NCBI GenBank assembly: GCA_022508485.1
Contig: JAFLVD010000012.1
Location: forward strand, 9,830 to 61,000
Length of the DNA: 51,171 bases
Source: Clostridiales bacterium
GTDB taxonomy: Bacteria > Bacillota > Clostridia > Christensenellales > Pumilibacteraceae
Direction: 5' to 3'
How positions within the stretch are numbered: position 1 is the stretch's first letter; every line of letters starts with the position of its first letter. Below are positions 25,087 to 34,527 of this stretch, piece after piece. Both the position numbers and the translations under genes were made by a program. The notes under the pieces were generated by a model. That model worked only from the letters and a program-made list of their open reading frames with translations. It was not told where the DNA came from and did no database searches.

Positions 25087-25281
25087 AAAAATCCCGCCTG
25101 TGCCGCAGAGTAAACCGTTTTCAAACCCGCTTTTTGGCAGGTGGGTTGGCTGATCCGTTGTTCTGTCTTCCCCTGCTTACTTTCGTAAAATTACTGAGGC
25201 CCGACATAGTACCGCATACGCGCCATCCCTTTTATGAATTGAGGTTATAAATATGGTCGCTTCTCGAACACCGCAGGATGT
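25087..25281 (-). ncRNA. ssrS: Candidate 6S RNA
   Basis: A noncoding stretch on the minus strand with its own promoter predicts an RNA of about 195 bases, the size of 6S RNA, which binds the sigma-A RNA polymerase. The predicted 5' end contains ATCCTGC (25273-25279), which pairs with GCGGGAT near the 3' end (25091-25097), closing one long rod. T5 follows at 25087-25091. An inner stem pairs CCACCTGCC with the GCAGGGG segment, leaving an unpaired middle, as in 6S. The 5' CCTGCGGTGTTCG and the CCCACCTGC/GCGGGTTTGAAA blocks resemble clostridial 6S from memory. No folding program was used. Confidence 0.6.
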
Positions 25282-25287
25282 ACATAT

Positions 25288-25316
25288 AGTATATCCTCTT
25301 CCGAGCGAAAAAACAA
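25288..25316 (-). promoter_or_regulatory. Promoter of the 6S-like RNA
   Basis: On the minus strand TTGTTT (25311-25316), a 17-base spacer and TATACT (25288-25293). The predicted first base is near 25281. Bases 25317-25398, between this box and the stop of the DUF4241-TPR gene, hold nothing else I can support. Confidence 0.7.
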
Positions 25317-25398
25317 TACCGACCGTAAAAATTTTGTAAGCAATATTTTTAAAAAACCTATTGACAAAACGAAAAAAGTATGTTATGCGCCGTAATCG

Positions 25399-27552
25399 CT
25401 ATCCTTCTGGCTCGCCGTCCTCGCGCCCCACTTCTATAACCACGCCGGGTGCGTCTATTTTATCCGATTTTTCCGATTCGCTCTTTATAATATCGGTTCT
25501 GCCGAGGTTTATCTTTAATATTTCGGCTTGGTCGGCGTTTAGCTTTCCGTCCAGAAACGTCTTTACGTAATAATCGAAAAACGAGTCGAAAAGCTTGTAG
25601 TCTCCCACCTTTGCGGCGATACGCATCTGCTGCGCAACAACGTCGTAGGTCGGCACGCCGCTACGCGACAGCACGTTAAGAAGATGCGACGCCGCCGACA
25701 CGCTGTCGCTTTCGGTTAGGAAAACCGCGAGTTGAAGCATAAACTCGTCGTCGCTGTGAAGTTTATAAACAAACTTAGACATGGACGAATCGCGTTTTCT
25801 GTGGCGCTTAGCGTCGATTGCGTACATTGCGCCGTAGTAATACTCGTTTCTTTTACGCCTCAGCTTTTTAAGCAGCGACGATCTTCTTCTTCCGTCGCCC
25901 AGCCGCGCCGCGGTGATTGCGGCAAGCGCGGCGTATTTATCGTCTTTTTTTATCTTGTCGTAAATGTAGTAGTAGTTTCGCGAACACTCGGATATATTTC
26001 CGAGGATTAGGTGCGCCTCGGCGCAGACGTCGTAGCCGTACTCGCCGTCCGGCCGAAGCTTTTTGTATTCCTCGGCGTACCGTGCGACGGCGTGATATTC
26101 TTGTAAAATCGACTCGATATCGATAAGCAGATACAGCGCCGGCATATATTCGGGGTCGAGACTATGCGACTTGTCCGCCTTGACAAAAGCCTCGGTGTAA
26201 TCGCGCCGCTTAAAATCGATATACGCCTTGTAGTACCAGTACTGCTCGTTGTATTCTTTGGACGGATAGCTTTCGAGCGCCGCCGTCGCCCCGTCGAGGT
26301 CGTCCAACTCGATTAAGCACGCCGCCTCGTCGAAGAAATTCTCAAACAGCTTAAACTCTTCGGCAAGCCGCTTGTACGTTTCGGCCGCCTTATCGTATTC
26401 CATCTGCGACACGCAAACCTCGGCGTACTTAACGATTGCGGCAGGGTCGTCCGGGCGGCTTAATATCATACTCTCCGCTATCTCGAACGCCTTGTCGCCG
26501 TTTTTGGTTACAAGGTACAAATCGATAAGCCTGAAATACGCGCCTGCATAAAAGTTGTCGCGGATAGACAGCGCCGCCTGCATCAGCTTAATCGCCGAAT
26601 GAAAATCGTTTTTTTGTATATACAGGCTTGCGGCGTTTTCGTACACAGACCACGCGCGAAGCAGCTCGCCCCTATCGGTAACGCGCGAGCATTCCGCTGC
26701 CGCCGCCTCGTAGTCGGATAACGCCGCGTCGAAGTTACCCATGGAATGGTAAGCGTAGCCGCGCCGCGAATATGCCGTAAGCTTTTCGGCAGGGTCGGTT
26801 GCGCGCTCGAGCGCCTGCGTCCAGCGCGCTACGTTGTTTTCCGATTCCGACTTAGTCGGGTCGTAAAGATACGCGTCCTCTTCCTCTATTTCGACCTCGA
26901 CGGTCTCGTCGGAGGGCGGTGGATATTCTATCATGCCGAAGTCGACGATAATATTCATCACTCTGCCGTCCTCGGTAAGCCCGGCGTAGGCGCGGAACAC
27001 CCCGTCTCCCCAGCCCGTCGAAAACACTGCGTAATCATGCCCGAACAGCTCGACCGTGGTGTGCGTCTGTCCGTTAAGAATGATATGCCCGGCGAGTGGG
27101 TGTACGTCGTCCGACAGATGCGAAGCGTACTCTTTGTATGCGATTTCGTCCGCGATACAGCACACGCCCGAAAGAATGGAGGTCGCCGCGGCGTCGGCGG
27201 AAAAACCGAGCTTGCCGATAACCTTATCGCGATCGCCCGAAATGCAAAGCTGCCACCTGTCTATTTTTTCCTCGCCGAACCTAAGACCGCAGTACGCGAC
27301 GCGCTCGCCGCTGTCGGTCATACAGCTTAATGCGTACGGAAACCCCACCACGCCGAATTCGCGGTTAAACGGCGAATATTTGTGCGCAGACGAATACGCG
27401 TCGAATAAAACAAGCTTGTTCGACGCGAATTGCACAAAGCCGTATTCCGTATAAGTAAGGTTAACGTCGCACGCTCTACGGGAGGAAATTGCCTCGCCGA
27501 AGTCGATTGGCGCATACAGTCGGCTCTTTGGTATTTTAATCTTTTTTTTCAA
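25399..27552 (-). CDS. DUF4241 + tetratricopeptide-repeat protein
   Basis: A 717-residue protein. Residues 1 to about 215 match DUF4241: ERVAYCGLRFGEEKIDRW, then GVCCIADEIAYKEYASHL, then VFSTGWGDGVFRAYAG and VMNIIVDFG. From about 240 to 560 it carries a row of TPR-like helix pairs (AYSRRGYAYHSMGNFDAAL is the clearest). A basic patch (RRRSSLLKKLRRKR) follows near 560. No signal peptide or membrane helix is seen, so it is cytoplasmic. TPRs usually bind proteins; DUF4241 has no established activity. The best start is TTG at 27552, 14 bases after dapL, but no clear ribosome-binding site precedes it, so the N-terminus is uncertain. It is the last gene of the operon. Confidence 0.8.
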   Translation of the reverse strand: MKKKIKIPKSRLYAPIDFGEAISSRRACDVNLTYTEYGFVQFASNKLVLFDAYSSAHKYSPFNREFGVVGFPYALSCMTDSGERVAYCGLRFGEEKIDRWQLCISGDRDKVIGKLGFSADAAATSILSGVCCIADEIAYKEYASHLSDDVHPLAGHIILNGQTHTTVELFGHDYAVFSTGWGDGVFRAYAGLTEDGRVMNIIVDFGMIEYPPPSDETVEVEIEEEDAYLYDPTKSESENNVARWTQALERATDPAEKLTAYSRRGYAYHSMGNFDAALSDYEAAAAECSRVTDRGELLRAWSVYENAASLYIQKNDFHSAIKLMQAALSIRDNFYAGAYFRLIDLYLVTKNGDKAFEIAESMILSRPDDPAAIVKYAEVCVSQMEYDKAAETYKRLAEEFKLFENFFDEAACLIELDDLDGATAALESYPSKEYNEQYWYYKAYIDFKRRDYTEAFVKADKSHSLDPEYMPALYLLIDIESILQEYHAVARYAEEYKKLRPDGEYGYDVCAEAHLILGNISECSRNYYYIYDKIKKDDKYAALAAITAARLGDGRRRSSLLKKLRRKRNEYYYGAMYAIDAKRHRKRDSSMSKFVYKLHSDDEFMLQLAVFLTESDSVSAASHLLNVLSRSGVPTYDVVAQQMRIAAKVGDYKLFDSFFDYYVKTFLDGKLNADQAEILKINLGRTDIIKSESEKSDKIDAPGVVIEVGREDGEPEG

Positions 27553-27566
27553 TTTTTTGTTTTCGC

Positions 27567-28778
27567 TTATTTTTTAAGCGGTTTAAATATGGAACCGCGC
27601 ACTTCGATAAAGTCCTTCCAGAACATCTCGAAGCGTTTAATCGCCTCGGCGGTGCGCGCCGGCGTATTGAACGCGGTAATCCTTATCCAGCCGTTGCAGT
27701 TTTTGCCGAAGCCCGAGCCGGGAGTGCAGACGATTTTAGCCTTTTTAAGAAGGTAGTCGAAAAACTCCCACGAGTCCACGCCGGTATAAAACCAGATGTA
27801 AGGAGAGTTTACTCCGCCGGTAAACTCCATACCGAGCTTTTTAAACTTATCGGTAATCAGCTTTGCGTTGCTTTTATACACGCCGAGCGACTTTACTACC
27901 TCGTCGTATCCGCCCTTTAACGCAGCCTCCGCCATGCGCTGAACGATATATCCCGTGCCGTTGGATTTAATGGATTGGCGTTTATACCACATGCGGTTGA
28001 CGTTTGTAAGATTGCCGCCGGGTATAACCGTCCAGCCGCACCTGACGCCGGTAAAGCCAGCTATTTTGGAAAGCGAGCAAATTTCAATAGCGCAGTCGCG
28101 CGCGCCGTTTACCTGATAAATGGACCGCGCGATATTCTTTTCTTCCGCGAACGCTTCGTAAGCCGCGTCGTAAATAATTATCGCGTCGGTGTCGAGCGCA
28201 AACTTGACCCATTCTTTAAGTTGGTCAACCGTGTACGCCGCGCCCGTAGGATTGTTGGGCGAACAAATGTAAATGAGGTCGGCTTTTATCTTTTTAGACG
28301 GCATGGGAAGAAAACCGTTTCCCCTATTTCCCTCGACGTAGACTATTTTATGCCCGGCCATTACGTTGGCGTCGACGTACGCCGGGTACACCGGATCGGG
28401 AATCATAACGCTTACGTCCGAATCAAATATGTCGAGAAGGTTACCTACGCCGTTTTTGGCGCCGTCGGTTACAAACACGTCGTCGATGTCTATCACGACG
28501 CCGCGCCGCTTATAGTAATCGACAATCGCCTGCTTTAAAAAAGGATAGCCGTCGTACGGTCCGTAACCTCGGAAAAACTTATCGGTGCTCATCTCGAAGG
28601 CGGCATCGTTGCACGCCTTAATCACCTTTCCGACGAGCGGTTGAGTGGCGTCGCCTACACCGAGGCTTATAATATCTGACTGAGGGAAATCCGCTTTGTA
28701 CTTTTCGACTGCGGCAGACACTTTGGCAAAAAGATAATCATCGGCAAGAAGATTAAAATTTTTGTTAAGCTTTTTCAT
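27567..28778 (-). CDS. dapL: LL-diaminopimelate aminotransferase
   Basis: PLP enzyme that converts tetrahydrodipicolinate directly to LL-diaminopimelate, using glutamate as amino donor. It bypasses the succinylase or acetylase steps of lysine and cell-wall synthesis. It has 403 residues. The PLP lysine is Lys238 in CSLSKIAGFTGVRCGW. SPNNPTGA, IYDAAYEAF and the C-terminal GWIRITAFN are also present. It begins 1 base after the pyrG stop, with AAAGGGG upstream. DapF, the next enzyme in the pathway, is fused to CarB two genes away. Confidence 0.93.
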   Translation of the reverse strand: MKKLNKNFNLLADDYLFAKVSAAVEKYKADFPQSDIISLGVGDATQPLVGKVIKACNDAAFEMSTDKFFRGYGPYDGYPFLKQAIVDYYKRRGVVIDIDDVFVTDGAKNGVGNLLDIFDSDVSVMIPDPVYPAYVDANVMAGHKIVYVEGNRGNGFLPMPSKKIKADLIYICSPNNPTGAAYTVDQLKEWVKFALDTDAIIIYDAAYEAFAEEKNIARSIYQVNGARDCAIEICSLSKIAGFTGVRCGWTVIPGGNLTNVNRMWYKRQSIKSNGTGYIVQRMAEAALKGGYDEVVKSLGVYKSNAKLITDKFKKLGMEFTGGVNSPYIWFYTGVDSWEFFDYLLKKAKIVCTPGSGFGKNCNGWIRITAFNTPARTAEAIKRFEMFWKDFIEVRGSIFKPLKK

Positions 28779-28779
28779 T

Positions 28780-30423
28780 CTATTCCCCTTTTTTATTTTT
28801 CTTTTTATCGTCGCGGTGCGCTTTAAACGTCTTTGAAGCGGCTATAAACTCTCTGAAAATAGGCTGAGGGTTTGCGGGACGGGATTTAAACTCCGGGTGG
28901 TACTGAACGCCTACATGGAACAGCTTATCGGTTATTTCCACCGCTTCCACAAGGTTGCCGTCCGGCGAAATGCCGCTCTGGGTAAGACCGGCTTTACTCA
29001 TCGCCTCGCGCACGGCGTTATTAAACTCGTAACGGTGGCGGTGGCGTTCCATTACGGAAGTAACGTTTTCGCCGTAGCAGCGCGAGAGCGTGGTGCCCGG
29101 CTGAATAACGCACTCGTACGCGCCGAGACGCATTGTGCCGCCCGTGTTTTCGTAGCCGATTTGATCGTCCATTATGTCTATAACCTTGTGCTGCGACGAA
29201 GGGTCGAACTCGCGGCTGTTGGCGTCGGTATAGCCTAACACGTTACGGGCAAACTCGATTGTGGCTATTTGCATTCCCAAGCATATTCCGAAGTACGGCT
29301 TATTATTCGTCCTGCAATACTTGGCGGCGGTAATCATACCCTCGATACCGCGGTCGCCGAAGCCGCCGGGGACAATAATGCCATCGGCAACGTCGAGGTA
29401 GGTTTTTACGGTGGAGTCGTTAAGCTTTTCGGCGTCAACCCATTTAAGGTCTATTTTAACGCCGTTAGCAATTCCGGCGTGAGTAAGTGCCTCCGCAACG
29501 GAAAGGTACGAGTCGTACATCTGAACGTATTTTCCCACAAGCGCAATGGTAACCGACCCGTCGCGCGCCTTTGCACGCTCTACCATGCTTCGCCATTCGC
29601 TAAGCTCGGGCGGAGTTTCGTCAAGGCCAAGCTCGCGCGTAACGATTCCGTCGATGCCGGCTTCGAGAAGCAGCAGCGGCACCTCGTAAAGAAGTTCCGC
29701 GTCGATATTTTCTATAACGCAATCGGGTTCTACGTTACACGATAAAGCAAGCTTTCTTTTAAGCTTGTCGTCGATATGCTTATTTGTACGGAGAACAATC
29801 AAATTCGGCGAAATGCCGAGCGAGCGAAGGGTCTTTACCGAGTGCTGCGTGGGCTTGGTCTTAACCTCGCCGTAGCTCGACAGCGTGGGGGCAAGCGTAA
29901 CGTGAACGAAAAGACAGTTGTCTCTGCCCACGTCGTTGCTTACCTGGCGAATGGCCTCGATATACGGCAGACTTTCTATATCGCCCACCGTGCCGCCTAT
30001 TTCGGTAATAACGACGTCCGCGTCTATCTTTTTACCGACCGAGTAGATAAACTTTTTAATCTCGTTGGTAACGTGAGGAATGACCTGAACGGTCTCTCCG
30101 TCGTAAACGCCGTGGCGCTCGTTGTACAGCACCTTTTCGTAAACTCTGCCCGTAGTAAGATTACTGTACTTATTGAGATTTTCGTCTATAAACCTTTCGT
30201 AGTGTCCGAGGTCGAGGTCGGTTTCCGCACCGTCCTCGGTTACGAACACCTCGCCGTGCTGATACGGACTCATGGTGCCGGGGTCTACGTTGATATAAGG
30301 GTCAAGCTTTTGCGCGATAACCCTAAGTCCTTTGGCTTTGAGAATAACGCCGAGGCTTGCCGCAGTTATGCCCTTTCCGAGTCCGGATACAACTCCGCCC
30401 GTTACAAAAATATACTTTCTCAT
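28780..30423 (-). CDS. pyrG: CTP synthase
   Basis: It aminates UTP to CTP using glutamine and ATP. It has 547 residues from the ATG at 30423 (GGAG nine bases upstream), the usual length. The N-terminal synthetase domain has the P-loop-like [17 protein letters not shown]. The C-terminal class I amidotransferase domain has the nucleophile motif GICLGMQIA and the His-Glu pair in [10 protein letters not shown]. The C-terminus adds a short Lys-rich tail. It lies 45 bases after carB-dapF and 1 base before dapL. Confidence 0.97.
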   Translation of the reverse strand: MRKYIFVTGGVVSGLGKGITAASLGVILKAKGLRVIAQKLDPYINVDPGTMSPYQHGEVFVTEDGAETDLDLGHYERFIDENLNKYSNLTTGRVYEKVLYNERHGVYDGETVQVIPHVTNEIKKFIYSVGKKIDADVVITEIGGTVGDIESLPYIEAIRQVSNDVGRDNCLFVHVTLAPTLSSYGEVKTKPTQHSVKTLRSLGISPNLIVLRTNKHIDDKLKRKLALSCNVEPDCVIENIDAELLYEVPLLLLEAGIDGIVTRELGLDETPPELSEWRSMVERAKARDGSVTIALVGKYVQMYDSYLSVAEALTHAGIANGVKIDLKWVDAEKLNDSTVKTYLDVADGIIVPGGFGDRGIEGMITAAKYCRTNNKPYFGICLGMQIATIEFARNVLGYTDANSREFDPSSQHKVIDIMDDQIGYENTGGTMRLGAYECVIQPGTTLSRCYGENVTSVMERHRHRYEFNNAVREAMSKAGLTQSGISPDGNLVEAVEITDKLFHVGVQYHPEFKSRPANPQPIFREFIAASKTFKAHRDDKKKNKKGE

Positions 30424-30468
30424 TTCTCTTTTCTCCGTCTTTTGATTTTTATTTAGCAATACGTGTAA

Positions 30469-33400
30469 TTACAATTTAACAATTCCGCGGTACACCTCGT
30501 GCGCCTCGCCGGTAAGAAACACCGCTTCGTCTGTGTAGCGAATAATAAGCTCGCCGCCCGGAAGCCTTACCGTTATATCCGTATCCTTATCGCAATGTCC
30601 GTTAAGCACCGCGGCGACCGCGCTTGCGCACGCGCCCGTGCCGCACGCCATAGTCTCGCCAGTGCCGCGCTCGTACACGCGAACTTTAATGTGCGTTCTG
30701 TCTATCACCTGGACAAATCCTACGTTAACGCCCTCGGGGAACAGCTTGCTGTCCGAGCCGATAGCCTTACCCATGCCCTCTACGTCGTAGCTCATAAGAT
30801 CGGGAACAAACAGCGTGCAGTGCGGATTGCCCATAGACACGCAGGTAACCTTAACCTTGCCGAGAGCGGTATCTATCTCGCGGTCGACCACTTTACCGTC
30901 CGAATCCGCTTCAAGCCTTACAGGCACGTTTTTCGGCTCGAAAACGGCAGGCCCCATATCGACCTTAACGGAATTGACCTTTCCGTCGCGTGCAAACAGT
31001 TTTAGCTTACGCACGCCCGAAAGAGTTTCCACGGTGATGTCGAGCTTGTCGGTTTTTCCGTTGTCGTAAAGGTACTTACCGACGCAGCGTATACCGTTGC
31101 CGCACATCTTTCCTTCCGAGCCGTCGGAGTTAAACATGCGCATTTTCGCGTCGCACGTCGCCGACGGATAAATGAATATAACGCCGTCGCCGCCCACGCT
31201 GTAATGTCTGTCCGAAAGATTGACCGCAACCGACTCCATATTGGTTATGGGGTGAGCGAGGCAGTCGACGTAGATATAGTCGTTGCCGCAGCCCTGCATT
31301 TTTATAAACCTGAGCTTTTGCCGTTCCGTGCGCATGTCGTTTATGTCGACAAGCTCGGTGTTGTTTTGGCTGTACCTGCTCTTTAACGCAAGCGACAGCG
31401 CGTTTGCGGTGTCTATTGCGGTAAGGCACGGAATGGCGAGCATTGTCGCGCGGCGGCGAAGCTTAACGTCGTCGAGCGTCGGAATTCTGCCGCGAGTGGA
31501 CGTCGACACGAGATAGTCGACCTTGCCGGAATTCAATAATTCCATAGTCGTCATTCTCTCGCCATTAGCGGAGTTTATCTTGTCGACGACGGTAACCTGC
31601 ATACCGGCGCGCTCAATAAGCTTAGCCGTTCCCTCGGTTGCGTACAGACTGAAACCGAGCTCGTAGTAATTTTTGGCTACGTTTACAATCTCGGGCTTAT
31701 CGGAGTTGCGGACCGAAAGAAGTATGCCGCCGGTACGGTGCATTTTGTAGCCTGCCGCCACAAGACCTTTATAGAGCGCTTCTTCGAGCGTTTTGCCGAT
31801 GCCGAGCACCTCGCCCGTCGACTTCATTTCGGGACCTAAGTGGGTGTCGAGGTCGGTAAGCTTTTCGAAGGAGAAGATAGGCACCTTGACGGCGACGTAC
31901 GGCGCGGATTTATAAAGTCCCGTGCCATAGCCGAGCTTTTTGAGCTTTTTGCCTATCATACACTCGGTAGCAAGCTTAATCATGGGAACGCCCGTAACCT
32001 TAGAAATGTACGGAATCGTTCTCGACGAGCGAGGGTTAACCTCTATGACGTAAATCTTTCCGTCGCTTATTATATACTGGATATTAACAAGTCCCCTCGT
32101 GTCGAGAGCAAGCGCAAGCTGACGGGTGTATTCTATTATTTCCTCTTTGTTCTTGTCCGAAATATTCTGCGAGGGGTAAACCGCGATAGAGTCGCCGCTG
32201 TGAATGCCGGCGCGCTCGATATGTTCCATAATGCCGGGGATAAGAATATCCTCGCCGTCGCAAATAGCGTCCACTTCCAGCTCGGTACCCATTACGTACT
32301 TATCGATAAGAACGATATTGTCGGGGTTTTCGTCGAGTATTATCGACATATATTCGTTAACGTCCTCGTCCGAAAACGCGATTATCATATTCTGTCCGCC
32401 GAGAACGTACGACGGGCGGAGTAGTACCGGGTAACCGAGGTCGTTGCCTGCCGCGAGCGCCTCTTCCGTCGTCTTAACGGTATGGCCCTTCGGACGGGAA
32501 ATGTTAAGTTTTTCAAGAAGCGCGTCGAACCGCTCTCTGTCCTCCGCCGCGTCTATCGAATCGGCGGAAGTGCCGAGGATTTTAACGCCGCTGTCGTGAA
32601 GGTGCTTGGTAAGCTTAATAGCCGTCTGACCGCCGAACGCCACGACGACGCCGTACGGACGTTCGGTCGCGATAACGTTATCTACGTCCTCTTCGGTAAG
32701 CGGCTCAAAGTACAGTCTGTCCGCCGTGTCGAAGTCGGTGGAAACGGTTTCGGGGTTATTGTTTACGATAGCGACGTCGTAGCCGAGCGCTTTAAGTTCC
32801 CACACGCAGTGGACGGAAGCGTAGTCAAACTCGATGCCTTGCCCGATTCGGATAGGTCCCGAACCGAAAACTATAACGCGCTTTCTGTCGCTCTTTTTGT
32901 TCTCTATGTATTCCTTCGCCTCGTTTTCGGAGTCGTACGTCGAATAGAAGTACGGCGTTTCGGCGGAGAACTCCGCGGCGCAGGTATCGACCGTTTTAAA
33001 CACGGCGCGTCTGTGCGTGGGAAGCGGATGACCGCTTAACGCGAGCAGAGCTTTGTCGGGATAGCCGAGTACCTTACCGTCGAGGTATTCCTCTTTCGTT
33101 ATCTTGCGCCCTCTTATCGAATTTTCGTAATCGACAAGGTTTTTGATTTTGAGCAGGAACCAGTTATCGATTTTTGTTACAGCATTGATTTTTTCGAGCG
33201 GCATTCCGCGCTTAATCGCCTCGTACAAGACAAACAGACGGTAATCGGTCGCCGGCATGAGCATGCTCTCAATTTCCTCGTCGGTACGCTCTGCATAGTG
33301 CGAATTTTCGAGCGTGTACGAGCCGAGCGCACCGCGCACGGCCTTTAACAGACCGGCTTCGAAGTTGGTTGCAATCGCCATGACCTCGCCCGTCGCCTTC

Positions 33401-34527
33401 ATCTGCGTGCCGAGCGTGCGTTTTGCGTATACGAATTTATCAAACGGCCACTTGGGCAGTTTTACGACAACATAGTCGATAGCAGGCTCGAAGCAGGCGC
33501 AGGTCTTGCCGGTAACGGCGTTTTGAATCTCGTCGAGGGTGTAGCCGAGCGCGATAAGCGTGGTAACTTTGGCAATGGGATAGCCGGTAGCCTTACTCGC
33601 AAGCGCAGAGGAACGCGAAACGCGCGGATTGACCTCGATAACGGCATATTCGCCGGTGTCGGGGTGAAGCGCGAACTGGCAGTTACAGCCGCCCTCTATC
33701 TTTAAGTGCGTAATTATATCGAGCGCCGCTGTGCGAAGCATTTGGTACTCGGAGTTACTCAGCGTCATTGTAGGCGCCACGACGATTGAATCGCCGGTAT
33801 GTATACCTACTGGATCGAGGTTTTCCATCGAGCAAACGCAAATAACGTTGCCCACGTGGTCGCGCATAACCTCGAACTCTATCTCTTTCCAGCCGTAAAT
33901 GCTCTTTTCGATTAACGCCTGGTGTATAGGCGACATTTCGAGTCCGCCGCGCACGATTTCTCTAAGCTCGGCCTCGTTGTCGGCAATACCGCCGCCCGCG
34001 CCGCCGAGCGTAAACGCAGGGCGAACGATTACCGGGTAGCCGATAGACGCCGCAAAGGTTACCGCGCTTTCTATATCGTTAACTATGTCGGACGGAACGC
34101 ACGGCTGGTTTATCTCGAGCATCGCCTTTTTAAACTGCTCTCTGTCCTCGGCCTTGTCGATTGTGTCCGGCTTAATGCCGAGAAGGCGCACGCCGTGCTT
34201 TTCCAAAAACCCGGACTTTGCAAGCTGCATGGAAAGCGTAAGACCGGTCTGACCGCCAAGTCCCGGAAGAATGCTGTCCGGTTTTTCGAGCGTGATTATA
34301 CGCTCGAGCGTGGGGATATCGAGCGGCTCGATATAAATGGAATCCGCCATTGCCTTATCGGTCATTATCGTCGCCGGGTTGGAGTTTACGAGTACGACCT
34401 CTATCTTCTTGCTCTTTAACGTTCTGCAAGCCTGCGTGCCGGCGTAGTCGAATTCCGCCGCCTGCCCTATCGTAATAGGGCCGGAACCTATGACCAAAAC
34501 TTTTTTAATACTCTTATCCTTAGGCAT
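30469..34527 (-). CDS. carB: Carbamoyl-phosphate synthase large subunit fused to diaminopimelate epimerase (CarB-DapF)
   Basis: One uninterrupted 1352-residue reading frame. Residues 1 to about 1060 are a complete CarB: two ATP-grasp halves and a C-terminal MGS-like allosteric domain ending near SLALKSRY. It makes carbamoyl phosphate from ammonia supplied by CarA. From about 1065 a full 288-residue DapF follows, with both catalytic cysteines: Cys1142 in MCGNGIRC and Cys1295 in ACGTGACAS. DapF converts LL- to meso-diaminopimelate. The ATG at 31335 at the junction has no ribosome-binding site, so separate translation is unlikely. The gene's ATG has GGAGG six bases upstream and overlaps the carA end by 8 bases. 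No linker longer than about 15 residues is seen. Confidence 0.93.
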   Translation of the reverse strand: MPKDKSIKKVLVIGSGPITIGQAAEFDYAGTQACRTLKSKKIEVVLVNSNPATIMTDKAMADSIYIEPLDIPTLERIITLEKPDSILPGLGGQTGLTLSMQLAKSGFLEKHGVRLLGIKPDTIDKAEDREQFKKAMLEINQPCVPSDIVNDIESAVTFAASIGYPVIVRPAFTLGGAGGGIADNEAELREIVRGGLEMSPIHQALIEKSIYGWKEIEFEVMRDHVGNVICVCSMENLDPVGIHTGDSIVVAPTMTLSNSEYQMLRTAALDIITHLKIEGGCNCQFALHPDTGEYAVIEVNPRVSRSSALASKATGYPIAKVTTLIALGYTLDEIQNAVTGKTCACFEPAIDYVVVKLPKWPFDKFVYAKRTLGTQMKATGEVMAIATNFEAGLLKAVRGALGSYTLENSHYAERTDEEIESMLMPATDYRLFVLYEAIKRGMPLEKINAVTKIDNWFLLKIKNLVDYENSIRGRKITKEEYLDGKVLGYPDKALLALSGHPLPTHRRAVFKTVDTCAAEFSAETPYFYSTYDSENEAKEYIENKKSDRKRVIVFGSGPIRIGQGIEFDYASVHCVWELKALGYDVAIVNNNPETVSTDFDTADRLYFEPLTEEDVDNVIATERPYGVVVAFGGQTAIKLTKHLHDSGVKILGTSADSIDAAEDRERFDALLEKLNISRPKGHTVKTTEEALAAGNDLGYPVLLRPSYVLGGQNMIIAFSDEDVNEYMSIILDENPDNIVLIDKYVMGTELEVDAICDGEDILIPGIMEHIERAGIHSGDSIAVYPSQNISDKNKEEIIEYTRQLALALDTRGLVNIQYIISDGKIYVIEVNPRSSRTIPYISKVTGVPMIKLATECMIGKKLKKLGYGTGLYKSAPYVAVKVPIFSFEKLTDLDTHLGPEMKSTGEVLGIGKTLEEALYKGLVAAGYKMHRTGGILLSVRNSDKPEIVNVAKNYYELGFSLYATEGTAKLIERAGMQVTVVDKINSANGERMTTMELLNSGKVDYLVSTSTRGRIPTLDDVKLRRRATMLAIPCLTAIDTANALSLALKSRYSQNNTELVDINDMRTERQKLRFIKMQGCGNDYIYVDCLAHPITNMESVAVNLSDRHYSVGGDGVIFIYPSATCDAKMRMFNSDGSEGKMCGNGIRCVGKYLYDNGKTDKLDITVETLSGVRKLKLFARDGKVNSVKVDMGPAVFEPKNVPVRLEADSDGKVVDREIDTALGKVKVTCVSMGNPHCTLFVPDLMSYDVEGMGKAIGSDSKLFPEGVNVGFVQVIDRTHIKVRVYERGTGETMACGTGACASAVAAVLNGHCDKDTDITVRLPGGELIIRYTDEAVFLTGEAHEVYRGIVKL

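Noticed and set aside
25361-25389. A perfect TTGACA on the plus strand near the end of the DUF4241-TPR gene
   Set aside because: The matching -10 at 17 bases is TATGCG, only half conserved, and it would transcribe only antisense to the TPR gene.
31285-31335. Independent translation start for DapF inside carB-dapF
   Set aside because: The ATG at 31335 has no purine-rich site upstream, and the next ATG would cut off the first strand of DapF.
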